Source of the DNA: Bugula neritina | Lineage: Eukaryota > Bryozoa > Gymnolaemata > Cheilostomatida > Bugulidae | DNA length: 64,000 nt | Reading direction: 5' to 3' | Assembly: GCA_964035545.1 (NCBI GenBank) | Contig: OZ037767.1 | Span: 3,779,680-3,843,679 of the forward strand | Program-made: the position numbers and the translations under genes | Shown: positions 53,901 through 64,000 of the stretch, in pieces | Position numbering within the stretch: the first letter of the stretch is position 1 | Layout: each line of letters starts with the position of its first letter | The notes under the pieces: generated by a model | Databases searched by the model: none | The model's input: only the letters and a program-made list of their open reading frames with translations | What the model was told of the DNA's origin: nothing

Positions 53901-54250
53901 TAGAGAATCGTGAAGCAGGTATGAACCAGAAAGCCTCTACTCTATTAGCATACCAGATGCTACGAGTTTGACAAGCTGCTTGGCTTAGCTGCTACGGAAA
54001 ACAGTAAGTCAGCTGGCAGTTTTCTGCTTTTGATTGGTGCATTTTTTGGTTATAATGTAACCAACCAATCACAGCTTTGCCTTATAAATCAGGTTATCAA
54101 TGATGAAATCATTGACCATATTGCTGAATACATGTTCCGTATAGGATCAGTGTAGACCTGATCTACAGTTAGCTTGTCACCTCACCTTTCATTCAATGAA
54201 ATTCTTGAAGTGCCTTCGAGCACTAGCTTAACAGGCATATTACTTGCCAT
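50976..54250 (-). CDS. CHTOP: Chromatin target of PRMT1 (CHTOP / FOP), mRNA-export adaptor
   Basis: Six phase-matched exons, 5' to 3': 54186-54250, 52995-53160, 52174-52366, 51846-51920, 51418-51532 and 50976-51156 give 264 residues (human about 248). The N-terminus ends in SRISLNERF, as in CHTOP (MSLNERF). Exon 2 has a Gln-rich stretch then SAKNRRLAAQMANRPSVQLA, matching the family's ARNRRLAQQMENRPSVQAA-type block. Exons 3-6 are an RGG/GRG-rich region, the substrate of arginine methyltransferase PRMT1. The C-terminus has the FoP duplication motif LDNELDAYMAAANMDDELLM. CHTOP works in the nucleus with TREX (ALYREF, DDX39B, NXF1) in mRNA export. A pyrimidine-rich acceptor ending at 54259 shows the ATG exon starts at 54258, so a noncoding first exon lies upstream. 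The final tandem motif is shorter than in vertebrates. Confidence 0.95.
52006..52166. repeat. ~20-bp tandem repeat in CHTOP intron 3
   Basis: About seven variants of TTAGATGCTATACTATG(T) lie directly downstream (transcript sense) of the exon at 52174-52366, starting a few bases after its GTAGAG donor. Confidence 0.85.
54032..54070. other. Inverted CCAAT hairpin in CHTOP upstream intron region
   Basis: GATTGGT ... TGGTTA-TAATG-TAACCA-ACCAATC forms a near-perfect hairpin carrying CCAAT boxes in both directions. It lies in the first intron. Confidence 0.4.
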
Positions 54251-54853
54251 TTTGAAACCTAAAGGGTAAAAAGAAAAACAAAGAACATCTAAATTATTTC
54301 ATTTAAATACCTATTGGATATGATAAACGAGTTCTGTTTCCGTTTTATATTTTACGATTATCAAAGTGCCAGTGCACAACCAATAATAGAAGCAATCGTA
54401 TCAGATTGCAAACTTTGCTTTATAATTTGCTGCAAATACTTTAACTTTAAGTTGGGTTTAAAAATGTCAAAAATTGCTTTGCTGCTCTGATGGAGGCCAA
54501 CTAAAGAGGCCAGCATGGCTTGGGGCCATGTAGCGGTATCCCAGAGTACCTTCTGATGAATTTTTACCACTACATAGTAATACTGATAGTCAATATTAAT
54601 ATTATACTATCATTAATAAAGTATTAGCATTACAATTACTATAAAATTTAAGACATAATCATAATGATAATAACTCCAACTCCAAGTATCATAACAACCA
54701 TAAACACAGTGTCTGGACATGAATAATAATTAATGTAAACTCATAGTAATAGTAATGATAACAGATGAGGTCAAACATAATCGTTAATCATAAAACTCTA
54801 ACTACTAACTAGTGCTACTGCCTACTATAACTATTGGTATTAGTGTTAACAAG

Positions 54854-55410
54854 CAGGGTTGGGGTCAATTACATGTGAATGTAATTAATTACAATTACAA
54901 GAAAATTTGACAATTACAATTATAATTACAGTTTAAAGTAATTTAATTAATTACAATTATACGGCAATGTAACTAATTAAAATTACAATTACTTTTGTTC
55001 TCACAAGGGATAAATAGAAGTTATGCAATCTAACTTTTAGGGTTCAACTACCAGGGGCAATTTTGACAGTGGTGAACTTTTTTTGTTCTTAACAGTGATA
55101 CTATACCACATTGACTTAAGCTGAACTTGTTATTTAGCAGTAGGTATGGTAGAAAAAGTATGAGATTTTCAAGATTTTTAAGTTTGAAGTAATTAACATG
55201 TAATGATAAAGTAATTGTAAAAATTAATTACATTAGATATGTAATTAATTACCATTAAAAATACATTTTTATACTTCAATTACAAATTACATCCGATTAC
55301 TTGAAATATGCAATTATTATAATTATTAATTACAACAAATTACTATTACTATTAGTATTAGAATTACTATTACTGTATTACTATTACAAATTACAATTAC
55401 CCCAACCCTG
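54854..55410. mobile_element. hAT-like MITE with imperfect 8-bp target duplication
   Basis: The ends CAGGGTTGGGGTCAATTAC and (inverted) CAGGGTTGGGGTAATTG are hAT-type termini. Flanks TTAACAAG (54846-54853) and CTAACGAG (55411-55418) match at 6 of 8 positions, consistent with an aged 8-bp duplication. The interior is made of AATTACAATTAC repeats with no transposase. It lies upstream of CHTOP, probably in its first intron. Confidence 0.8.
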
Positions 55411-56399
55411 CTAACGAGTAAGTGTAACTCAAGTCTGATGCATATCAAATTCAATGATTTGAGTTACACTATGAATATAAGTATGACTATAGTATTACTA
55501 TTTCAGTATCTGTATTAAAAGAATTGAGATTAAAATAGTTAAACAAAATGAAAATTATGTTGATGTAATTGTATACTTATACTAAATCTAATACTCATAG
55601 TGTGAGTATATTACTATTAGTATTATTTATAATTATATTACACTTACTCTTAGTATTACTATTAGTATTAGACTTACACTTACAGTTACTCTTGTAGTAC
55701 TAGTTGTACGAGTCAGAGTGTCAGTGTCGGTGTGAGTGTAGGATAGAAAAAATAAAACCAAGTTCCAGAATAAATTAGTTGGCTACGTTGATACCTACTC
55801 ACAGTTAAGTAAAAGTAAATTTAATGGCAGCTACTAGTACTTCTACTTGACGCAGAGGTGTAGGGTTTATGCAAAGAGTTGAAGTTAGCAATGGGTTGAA
55901 CTTGAAGTTAAAAGATCACACTGAAAGTTAATAAATAAATCACACTGGATTCGTGGGACTTTTATAAAAATTGGAGCCGCTATGCTTATAGAAGTTTGAT
56001 TTAATAATCTGACGTTTTATGTCTAAATAAATGAGCAAAACTACGTTCTGAGGTTATCAAATGATCCGAATAACATAAAGGGTGTAATAATTTAAGGCTT
56101 CGAAGACGTCACATGTTCTGTAACAGACTAGTAAAGTAAAAGCCGACAACTCCGACTAATATACACATAATAAATGCAACATTACATAGTAACTACTATA
56201 ATATTGTAGTAATTTGTGCAATTACTGAGCGTGAGTTATCTACTTGCGTATAGTTAGTTGGTTATTCTGCTAGTAATTAATAGGGTAGCTGTCGAGTAAT
56301 TATATTTATTATCCACAATAAAGCATAAAACAAACATCACATCAAATTATCCTATACATCAGTCAACTACTAACACATGTTACTACTTCAAGCCTCCGC

Positions 56400-56530
56400 T
56401 TACAACAACGTGATATAATGTTAATAACCCGGGAAGTGTCACGTGAACCGGAAGCATATCTTCCGGAGCTGCTAATTGGTTGCTACATAAGGGTCTTAGT
56501 ATTCCAAGAGTAGAGAGAGGGCGATTCCCG
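56400..56530. promoter_or_regulatory. Candidate CHTOP promoter: ETS palindrome plus E-box
   Basis: CCGGAAGCATATCTTCCGG (56448-56466) is a perfect inverted pair of ETS sites, preceded by TCACGTGA (palindromic E-box). The local sequence is GC-richer than its surroundings. In minus sense a possible donor, GTTGTT|GTAAGC, follows near 56405, suggesting a short noncoding first exon for CHTOP. No TATA box is seen. Confidence 0.5.
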
Positions 56531-56997
56531 TATTTGTACTTTGCACTACTCACTACAATATGCATTATTTTATTGTAATTAGACATTTTATTGTGTTTTT
56601 GACATTTAGATCAAGCTGAGGGATTGGTTTAGCAAGCACAATTTAATTTAAGATTTGCATAATAATTCTAAACCAACAGTTCTTAAGGCACTTCAGCTCC
56701 CACATCTGCATTTCCTCTAATTATGAATTGAGAATGTTTTATGTAGTGACTAAACTGTTTAGTGATACTAGAACTTTACTTCTATATGGGAATTGTATAT
56801 AAAAACTCAATTTACATAAAAAGCTGTTTATTCAATTGATTTGCAGCAAATAAGTATCATATAGTTATGCAAACCTGTACATAACATTTATTACCATAAA
56901 TTCAAAATAAACTTGTATACATTGTTATATGAAAAAATATATATGTAAAAGAAACCATGAAAACCAGAGAATATAAATAAACTATAATAAGCATTAG

Positions 56998-59900
56998 TTA
57001 CTCAATTTTAAAAACCCTCACAGTTCCGTCAGAGCTACACACTGCTAATATATCTCTCTTCACAGCAACACCAATCACATCAGAACATTCTTGAAGTTGC
57101 TCATGAGACAAGCGGGACACTATAATTCCTATTAAAAATATATTGTAGCATATAATTTATATAAATGACAAATCTATGTATTATTTACAGGACAAAGTTA
57201 TAGATGTTACAATCTCATAATTGAAAACCATTTACTATTTTGTTTTAAGAAACAAAATGATTAAACATATTATTTGGCGATTTTTAGCATAATAAAACTT
57301 TTCACCATTAAATAACTTCAACGCAGGTTTAAAAAAGTTTTTATCTTACACTGCTTGAAAATTATAAAAAATAATTCATCAGTATGATGTCTGGCAATTA
57401 ATTTTTGCAACTAAATCATCACATGGTAATCTGTGTGAAGTAACTAAAGAGCTATCAGCATAATTAAAGATGTAGTCATTAACTTCAAAGGCTTGTAGTA
57501 AACCAGCTTTATTTTTATGCATATCAATTGACATTTTCATGATGTATGCTATAATGAGATATGCTGAAAGTTGAATCAATCCAAATAAATTAAATACATA
57601 CCACTTGAGTCTCTAGCTATGACTTGCTTGGGGTAACTGAGAATCTGGTAGTTGTATCCAAATGAGTCTTTAGATTTAGAGCAGCATAATATTTTGCAAT
57701 CAACATTTTGTGTTGTCCTTTGAGCTATTTTCTGGGTTACCCCTTTGGTAGATTTACCATTCATTTCAGAAAATCTTTCCTGCAACTGCACCCGTTGAAA
57801 AGTATTTTCCGTGCCAGGACTTGATTCAGCTTTTTTTAAAGCTGGATGATTTTTTTCATTTGTTGGATTGAAAAGTAGCTGGGCAGGTAAGGTGTGTGGC
57901 TGTGAAAAAAGATCTGGTCCGAAGTTAAAAGCCATCGGGTGACAAATATTGTCAGAAGTAGTGCTGTTGGCTATCAGCAGGGAAGACTCGTAACTTGACA
58001 AATCTGGTCTCCATACTTTTACAGCAAAAGAGTTTCCTTTCATATGAACTAAGTATTTGGCTGACAAGATTTCTGTTACTGGATACTTTGCAATGGTAGA
58101 ACTACACAGGCTGTAAACATACAGCTGCTTTTGACCAGACACAAGAAAAGCGACATATGTTTCAAAAACTACAACTGAAGCATCGGCAATAGGATTTGAA
58201 TCTATCTGCAGCAACTCTTGCTTTACCCGTAAGCTAACAGTTGAATGCAGGTACAGAAAAATCTTCTTTTCTACTCGCTGCAGGCTTACAAGCCCATCAC
58301 AGGTTACCAGGGGTGCAATGTCAAGCAGATGACCAGTAGCCTTGTCTGTTCCCAAATGATTTAGCTTTGAGTCGTAAATATGCATTTGGTCATGCACAGT
58401 TGTAAGTACTAGGTTATCGTTGAAAGTCCACATCATAGATTTTATATCTTTAATCAACACTTTTTTCAGAACGAGCTCCAAGTTCTCTGGCTTGAATGGC
58501 TCTATGGCAAAATGTGGTGTATCTAGAAACAGATGAGTGTAATACATATAGGCTATTATATGCAATGACTCACATACTAATTGAAATTTATGACAGTTTA
58601 ATGGATGTCAGAGTCAGAATTTCACAGAAATAGTTCACAATGGTTTGGAAAAAATCGTCTGATAGGTGAATTATCGTTATAGCAGTAAGTTATATTGCAA
58701 GAGTTATCGTAGCAATCCAAGTGGATATAAAGATGATAAACAGTCATGATTTATCTGATAATCTTTCTAGTACCTTATTCACTTAAAACAATACCTAAGA
58801 TTAACTGTTCAAAATACCTGAAATATCATGGAAACATGTTTATAGCTGGTCAAGGCATGACTGGAAGATCGATACTACATCAGTATTACTTAGAAATGAA
58901 TGCAAATTTTTAACTTTATAGCAAGAATATAGAGATCTTGAATATTCAATGCTAGCGAAATCAATTCAAACTTGAGCTAACAACATTTTTTATTGCTGCC
59001 CAAATAAATAGTTACTAACATGAACGGCACTGTATGCTTGTATTTTCAAGCGCCATATATTTGATGTTTTTCTGTAGGGCTGCTTCTACATCTCCTTTTT
59101 GTTCATGCAGTGTTCTAATGATATCTGGAAGACTACTTTCCTCGCTACATTGAGTCAGAACTTGTTCCAAAGTCTTTAGATTCACCATTTGTGATTCTAT
59201 CTTCAGTGAGTGGCTAGCAGCTTTCTCCGAGTGGTCAGTCACTTTGGCAATGAGTTGCTGCTTGAATTCCTCTGCCTTCGTAATCATCTTTTTGTACTTT
59301 AAACATACACCAGCAGATTTTCAACAAATTGGCTGAAAGATTATTTGTTAAAAACAAAACATAGAAATGACAAAGTGACAAAAACCATATTGCCAAGTGA
59401 ATTAGTTTTTCCGGATATCCTATAAGATATAGCTTTAAAGCAGTCGGAAATCAAGATTGTGAAAGAATTATTTGTTTCTCTTTTGAAAATTAAAGAAAAA
59501 TATGTAACAATAAGTTTTATTTCTTTCAAGCAAAAATGATCTTTTTAGTTCATTTATACAAACTATGCAAATATAAATTTTGCATTTAATTTTTTTATAT
59601 GCATGCGCAGTCAATGTAAGTTGTAAATCTAAAAACTAAATATTAATTTATACCTCCTTTTCTACAAAATCATCTACTTTGCCTGTCAGTTTTGTAATGT
59701 GTCGTTCATTTTCTTCTACCAATTGCCAAGCCTGTTTCTCACTTCTGCAAACTTCAGTTTGTTTTACAGCCAGCTCTGACAGTTGATTGTTGAGCATTTG
59801 TCTGCAGTGATTCTCAAAATTTTTGAGAGGAACTGTTTTGTGTGACTGAGAAAATCTCACTGCAAATATAACCAATGTGGCAACACCATTAATATATGTT

Positions 59901-62900
59901 TTAGATTAAAAATTGCAACATTAAGGCATACGTTTTGCTATATTAGGGTTGTACATTGGGTGGTTAAGATAGTGTGCTTGCGTGTGTTTGTAATTTATCA
60001 CTAGTCGATATATAATTTCTAACTTGACTATAACAAATTGGTTTACTCTTTTATATAACAATGTTTTTCATCTCTTTAAATGATAGTCTTTTTTCCACAT
60101 TAACACAATATTACGTGTTTCTAAAAATGTGTGTGTCAAAATTGGCTTCAGAAAAAATTAAGAACACTAACCTGCATTTGTGCTTTGTTTGACCAGCTTT
60201 TTAGTTGATTCATAGGAAGGTTTATGAGAGTAACATGAAGATACATAGGGCTTCTTAGGTGTCATTTTAAAGTCTAAACTTTTGCCCAGATTATTGACAA
60301 GGAAGCCCACAGCACTATCTGATCTAAAACTACCTGTAGTTGAAATGGTCACATTATTTACAGCTTTTGAAGTGTTTTTAAGGTGTCATCCCAAATAGAC
60401 GCTTCCCAGTTAGACGATAGGCTAAATTTCCCTTTTCGACGTTTCCCAGTTAGACGTTATTTATTTATATTTAAATATATATGTATATCTAAATAAAGCA
60501 CATATTGAGCACATAAATGAACCTTTTTGATCTGCATTAACTTATTAATTTTACATATATTTTGCTTCTTGTTTAAACAGATACTTTGTTAATGAGTATT
60601 GACTAATTCAAGATAATGTTTATTATTAATATATTACGTTTTTTGTCCCACACAAATTTATGAGAATTAAAACATTATTCCAGATAATTCATGTTGGCTA
60701 TTATAGCTATTAGCATTTTAGCAATGAATGCAACAGTTATATAGGTATATTACTATAAAATTATATGGCACCAAAATAGAAAATAGCGTCTAAACTGGGA
60801 ATCGTTTAAGTGGGATGAAACCGTTTTTAAGACTGAAGACTTTTTTAAAAACAGATCTACGCATAGTTTTTCTCAGTGCTGCAAAGTATGCTATTTACTG
60901 CTGCTGAAAAGTTAAACTCACAGCTGCAATGTTATAATTGCTATTTTTATGAAGCTTAGCAACATTTTAGTTTGTTTTACCTGTTTCTTTGTCTTTTTCT
61001 CCAAAATTGAATTTGTTCCAATTTGATTTGGGAAATAGCTGTGGATGTTTATTATAGTCTTCCATTCTCAATTCCTAAAAACATTATATGTGTATTTTGT
61101 TACAGTTTAAAAGGTCAAAACGTAGCACAGAGCAAAGTAATTTTATTTACTATTAGTTGCTAAATATAACATTTCCTAAAAAAACACTGGTTTACGTCTT
61201 AGATTAAACTGAGGAAGTTGCTCACATATAACTATTCAATGCAGTAAATTAATTGAGTTAATATTTAAACAAATTAAACGAATAACTAGTAACATAAGTA
61301 AAGTTTAATATACTTTGAAAACACTAGTAGATTATCAGTCATTACCAAAAACTGCCTCGGTCTTAAACTAAGCTCACAATTTTAAATAATAATTCGTTGT
61401 GCAGTATTGTTTAAACTTTAAACTCTACTATAGACTGTTTTTGATAATTCTATAACTCACTTCCAAACTATAGGCTCCATAACTTTTCATTCCAGTGATG
61501 CAGTAATGCTTTGTTTTCACTGTAGTAGCAAGGCCATTTTTCATCATATTATCTTGGCCATCTGTTGGAACAAAACTAGTTTTGTAAGTGTCTGGTGGTG
61601 CAGAGTCAGATGAAAACTGGGTGGCACTGAGAGCTTGAAAACCTGTTTTAGATGTGGATAGCTCTGATCCCCAGTTATTAGTAACATAACTTGTTGATGG
61701 TTTTGCTGGTTCTGTAGTGGCTCCAAAGCTGAAACCAGTTGCTGGTTCTGTAGTGGCTCCAAAGCTAAAACCAGTTGTTGGTTCTGTAGTGGTTCCAAAG
61801 CTGAGGCCAGTTGTTGCTCTTGTAGTGGCTCCAAAATTGACACCAGTTGCTGGTTCTGTAGTGGTTCCAAAGCTAAAACCAGTTGCTGGTTCTGTAGTGG
61901 CTCCAAATCTGAGACCAGTTGCTGCTCTTGTAGTGGCTCCAAAGCTGAAACCAGTTGCTGGTTCTGTAGTGGCTCCAAATCTGAGGCCAGTTGCTGCTCT
62001 TGTAGTGGCTCCAAAGCTGACACCAGTTGTTGGTTCTGTAGTGGTTCCAAAGCTAAAACCAGTTGCTGGTTCTGTAGTGGCTCCAAAGCTGAGGTCAGTT
62101 GCTGCTCTTGTAGAGGCTCCAAAGTTGAAAACAGTTGCCGGTTCTGTAGCGGTTCCAAAGCTGAGGCCAGTTGTTGCTCTTGCAGTGGCTCCAAAACTGA
62201 AACCAGTTGCTGGTTCTGTAGTGGCTCCAAAGTTGAGGCCAGTTGTTGCTCTTGCAGTGGCTCCAAAGCTGAAACCAGTTGCTGCTCTTGTATTGGCTCC
62301 AAGGCTGAAACCGGTCTCTGCTTTTGTAGTGGTTCCAAGGCTGACACTAGTTGCTGCCCCTGTAATGGCTTCAAAGCTGAAAGGCCCTAATGGCTTACCA
62401 AATGGTTGACTTGCATTAACCACAGATGAGCTGGAAGCACTTTTTGATCCAAAAATATTTGTAGCAGAAGTGGTTGAAATTTTTCCAGCTTCTGAAGATG
62501 TGGCTCCAAAAATAGAATTTGTTGTTACTGGCTTACCAAATGTTTGACTTGCAGTAACCAGAGACGAGCTGAGAGAACTTTTTGATCCAATGATATTTGT
62601 AGTAGAATTGATTGTTTTTTTAGCTTCTTTGGTCAACAATGTATCATACAAGTTAGCTGTTGGGTTAAACAAGTTTTTGTCTAATAGCTTATTAGATGAT
62701 TCAAAAGAATTTAATAAATCAGTTGGTTTTGCAACAAAAGGAATTTCGATTGAAGTGGAGCTGGACAATTTTTCAGCAAATTTATGTGGCACTAAATTAG
62801 AGTTTCCTGTATCTGCAGCTTTCTCCTGCAATAGAAATTGAGATATATGAATGAAATAGTGAAGCCTGCACCTTACTTTTAGCTGAATGTTCCGTTCATT

Positions 62901-63091
62901 AAAATGGGCCTTTTCAGACACCTACAGAGTTGAAAAATCTTGAAAAAATAATTATACTATTTTGTAGTAAAATCTTTATGCACAAACTTGTTTGATTACA
63001 AGGATACTTACTATACTTTCTGAAGAGTCTGGGTTGTTTGTCTCACATGCCAATTTAGTTGTGTTTTCTTTGTCTTCAGCAGATGTATCAC
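56998..63091 (-). CDS. FG-repeat/GLEBS/coiled-coil/propeller-like chimeric protein (5' end outside window)
   Basis: Nine phase-matched exons, 5' to 3': 63012-63091, 62877-62921, 61461-62825, 60981-61074, 60172-60333, 59654-59859, 59020-59296, 57602-58522 and 56998-57128 (stop TAA). They give 1092 residues of a protein lacking its start. Residues 42 to about 430 are Ser/Thr/FG-rich with about 17 twelve-residue FG repeats. Residues 456-503 (KTKHYCITGMKSY, then YSLEELRMEDY) match the NUP98 GLEBS motif that binds RAE1. About 583-742 is a coiled coil with the length and spacing of TRIM B-box-C-terminal helices. About 744-1092 has repeated short hydrophobic strands ending in SSDGTVRVFKIE, like a WD/NHL beta-propeller. 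The NUP98 autoproteolytic domain is absent. RING or B-boxes, if any, would be upstream of the window. A pore- or RAE1-associated role is inference. TTTATT at 56887-56892 is a possible polyadenylation signal. Confidence 0.8.
60382..60822. mobile_element. hAT-like MITE with perfect 8-bp target duplication
   Basis: The ends GGTGTCATCCC ... TTCCCAGTTAGACG and the inverse of GGTTTCATCCC ... TTCCCAGTTTAGACG are flanked on both sides by GTTTTTAA (60374-60381 and 60823-60830). No transposase. It sits in the intron between the exons at 60981 and 60333. Confidence 0.82.
61718..62340 (-). repeat. 36-bp coding minisatellite encoding FG repeats
   Basis: About 17 tandem units encode SFGATTEPATGF / SFGATTRAATGL twelve-residue repeats, often alternating Glu-Pro and Arg-Ala forms. 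The 36-base period keeps other frames open too, so long open frames on the opposite strand and in a second minus frame are by-products. Confidence 0.92.
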
Positions 63092-64000
63092 CTTAACAAT
63101 AGCAACATCACATAATTCGCATAGAAAAGGTACACAAATGGCATCTTAGATTATCATAAGCATGCGATACACTTTATTGATATGTACATTCCAATTCTCA
63201 ACTTTTGTCTGCACAGTTTTGCTTCAATCAATGTATAAACTATCAAGACTAAATTACCATGTATTACCATATTTCATGGGTTATTAAATATACAGCTGTG
63301 TTGAGATACTTGAGTAGATTAGACCACAAGCTAAGCTCAATGTTACACTCTTAATATTGATTAAAGATTACTATTTGACCAAGAGTTGTATGTATGCCAA
63401 ACTTTATACTATCAACTAAATTATGATCTCATAGCTTTAATTGAAAGTATATAACTATCTTGGTAATAATGTTTAACTTTAACAAACTAGAGGAAGAATA
63501 TAGCAAACTTGTTGTAAGCTTGATTTAGAACTAAATATATATGGAAAACATGGAGTTGCTGATAAACTATGTAAAAAAGAGCTGTTTCACTCTTTGGTAT
63601 TCAGCTATCAACATTATGCTGCTTAGAATTATCACCGACTCGCAACCGAAGCAAAATAATGCTAGAGCTTGTAGCATTATTGTAATATTCATACACATCG
63701 AGAGACACTTTCAACATTACAACTTTCTAAGCGTGGCAACTGCTGTCTTTTATTAGTAAAGCAAATGAGTGCTTTCTAAATACCGTTGTGCGAAAGGGTC
63801 ATTCTCATGCATGCCTTTAGCATGTTTTGATGGGCATACAGGTAAGTAATGAGGAAAAAACCAATACCCGAAGTTTATTATTATCCTTACAAATAAATTG
63901 ATTTAGGGTGCAAGTTGACCTAGGATGCAACTTCACCATGTAGGACACAGGCTTTTTTAATTTCTCCATTACTCCATCTAGTTTACAAAAAGTTACACGT
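63092..64000. other. Upstream intron of the chimeric gene
   Basis: The exon starting at 63091 opens in phase 2 after an acceptor, so transcription must come from beyond the window. I see no further exon up to 64000. Confidence 0.45.

Noticed and set aside
61544-62409. 276-codon minus frame (EPLQNQQLVSALE repeats) and 230-codon plus frame (VAPKLKPVAGSVV repeats)
   Set aside because: Shadow frames kept open by the 36-bp period. The FG frame alone continues into unique GLEBS sequence and phase-matched exons.

Overview
The window looks like nuclear DNA of an invertebrate animal. It is AT-rich by eye (not counted), has many short GT-AG introns, microsatellites and MITE-like inverted-repeat elements, and its recognisable genes are metazoan (a FOXN2/3 forkhead factor, CHTOP, a protein with a NUP98-type GLEBS motif). 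A lophotrochozoan or similar non-vertebrate would fit, but I cannot name the species. Exons were assigned by hand from splice sites, reading-phase agreement and family motifs. No transcript data were available.

Layout: 1-5.9 kb holds repeats and no recognisable gene. 6.15-14.66 kb (+) is an 11-exon gene for a 520-residue YeeE/YedE (TsuA-like, thiosulfate/sulfur) membrane transporter. 17.4-24.7 kb (-) is a 13-exon FOXN2/3-type forkhead gene of 634 residues, with inverted-repeat elements in and beside it. A promoter-like cluster of X-box and CCAAT motifs (27.45-27.60 kb) and a possible 5' noncoding exon (31.0-31.2 kb) lie upstream of it. 33.3-47.3 kb is an apparently noncoding tandem-repeat domain whose splice signals point to minus-strand transcription. 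It holds eight copies of a ~113-nt element predicted to fold into three hairpins, spaced about 1.0-1.5 kb, and, upstream in the same orientation, five copies of a second short stem-loop family. Exon-like blocks with good donor and acceptor sites repeat with each unit. 50.98-54.25 kb (-) is a 6-exon CHTOP (FOP) gene, an mRNA-export adaptor of 264 residues, with an ETS-palindrome/E-box promoter candidate near 56.4 kb. 57.0-63.1 kb (-) is the 3' part of a gene that joins FG repeats, a NUP98-like GLEBS (RAE1-binding) motif, a coiled coil resembling the TRIM/B-box-C-terminal type, and a C-terminal region that reads like a beta-propeller. Its 5' end lies outside the window.

No operon-like link is expected. 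The items most worth pursuing are the repeated intronic three-hairpin RNA and the GLEBS/FG/coiled-coil/propeller chimera. CHTOP (TREX-associated) and a GLEBS protein (RAE1/nuclear pore) both relate to mRNA export and are neighbours here, which may be coincidence.
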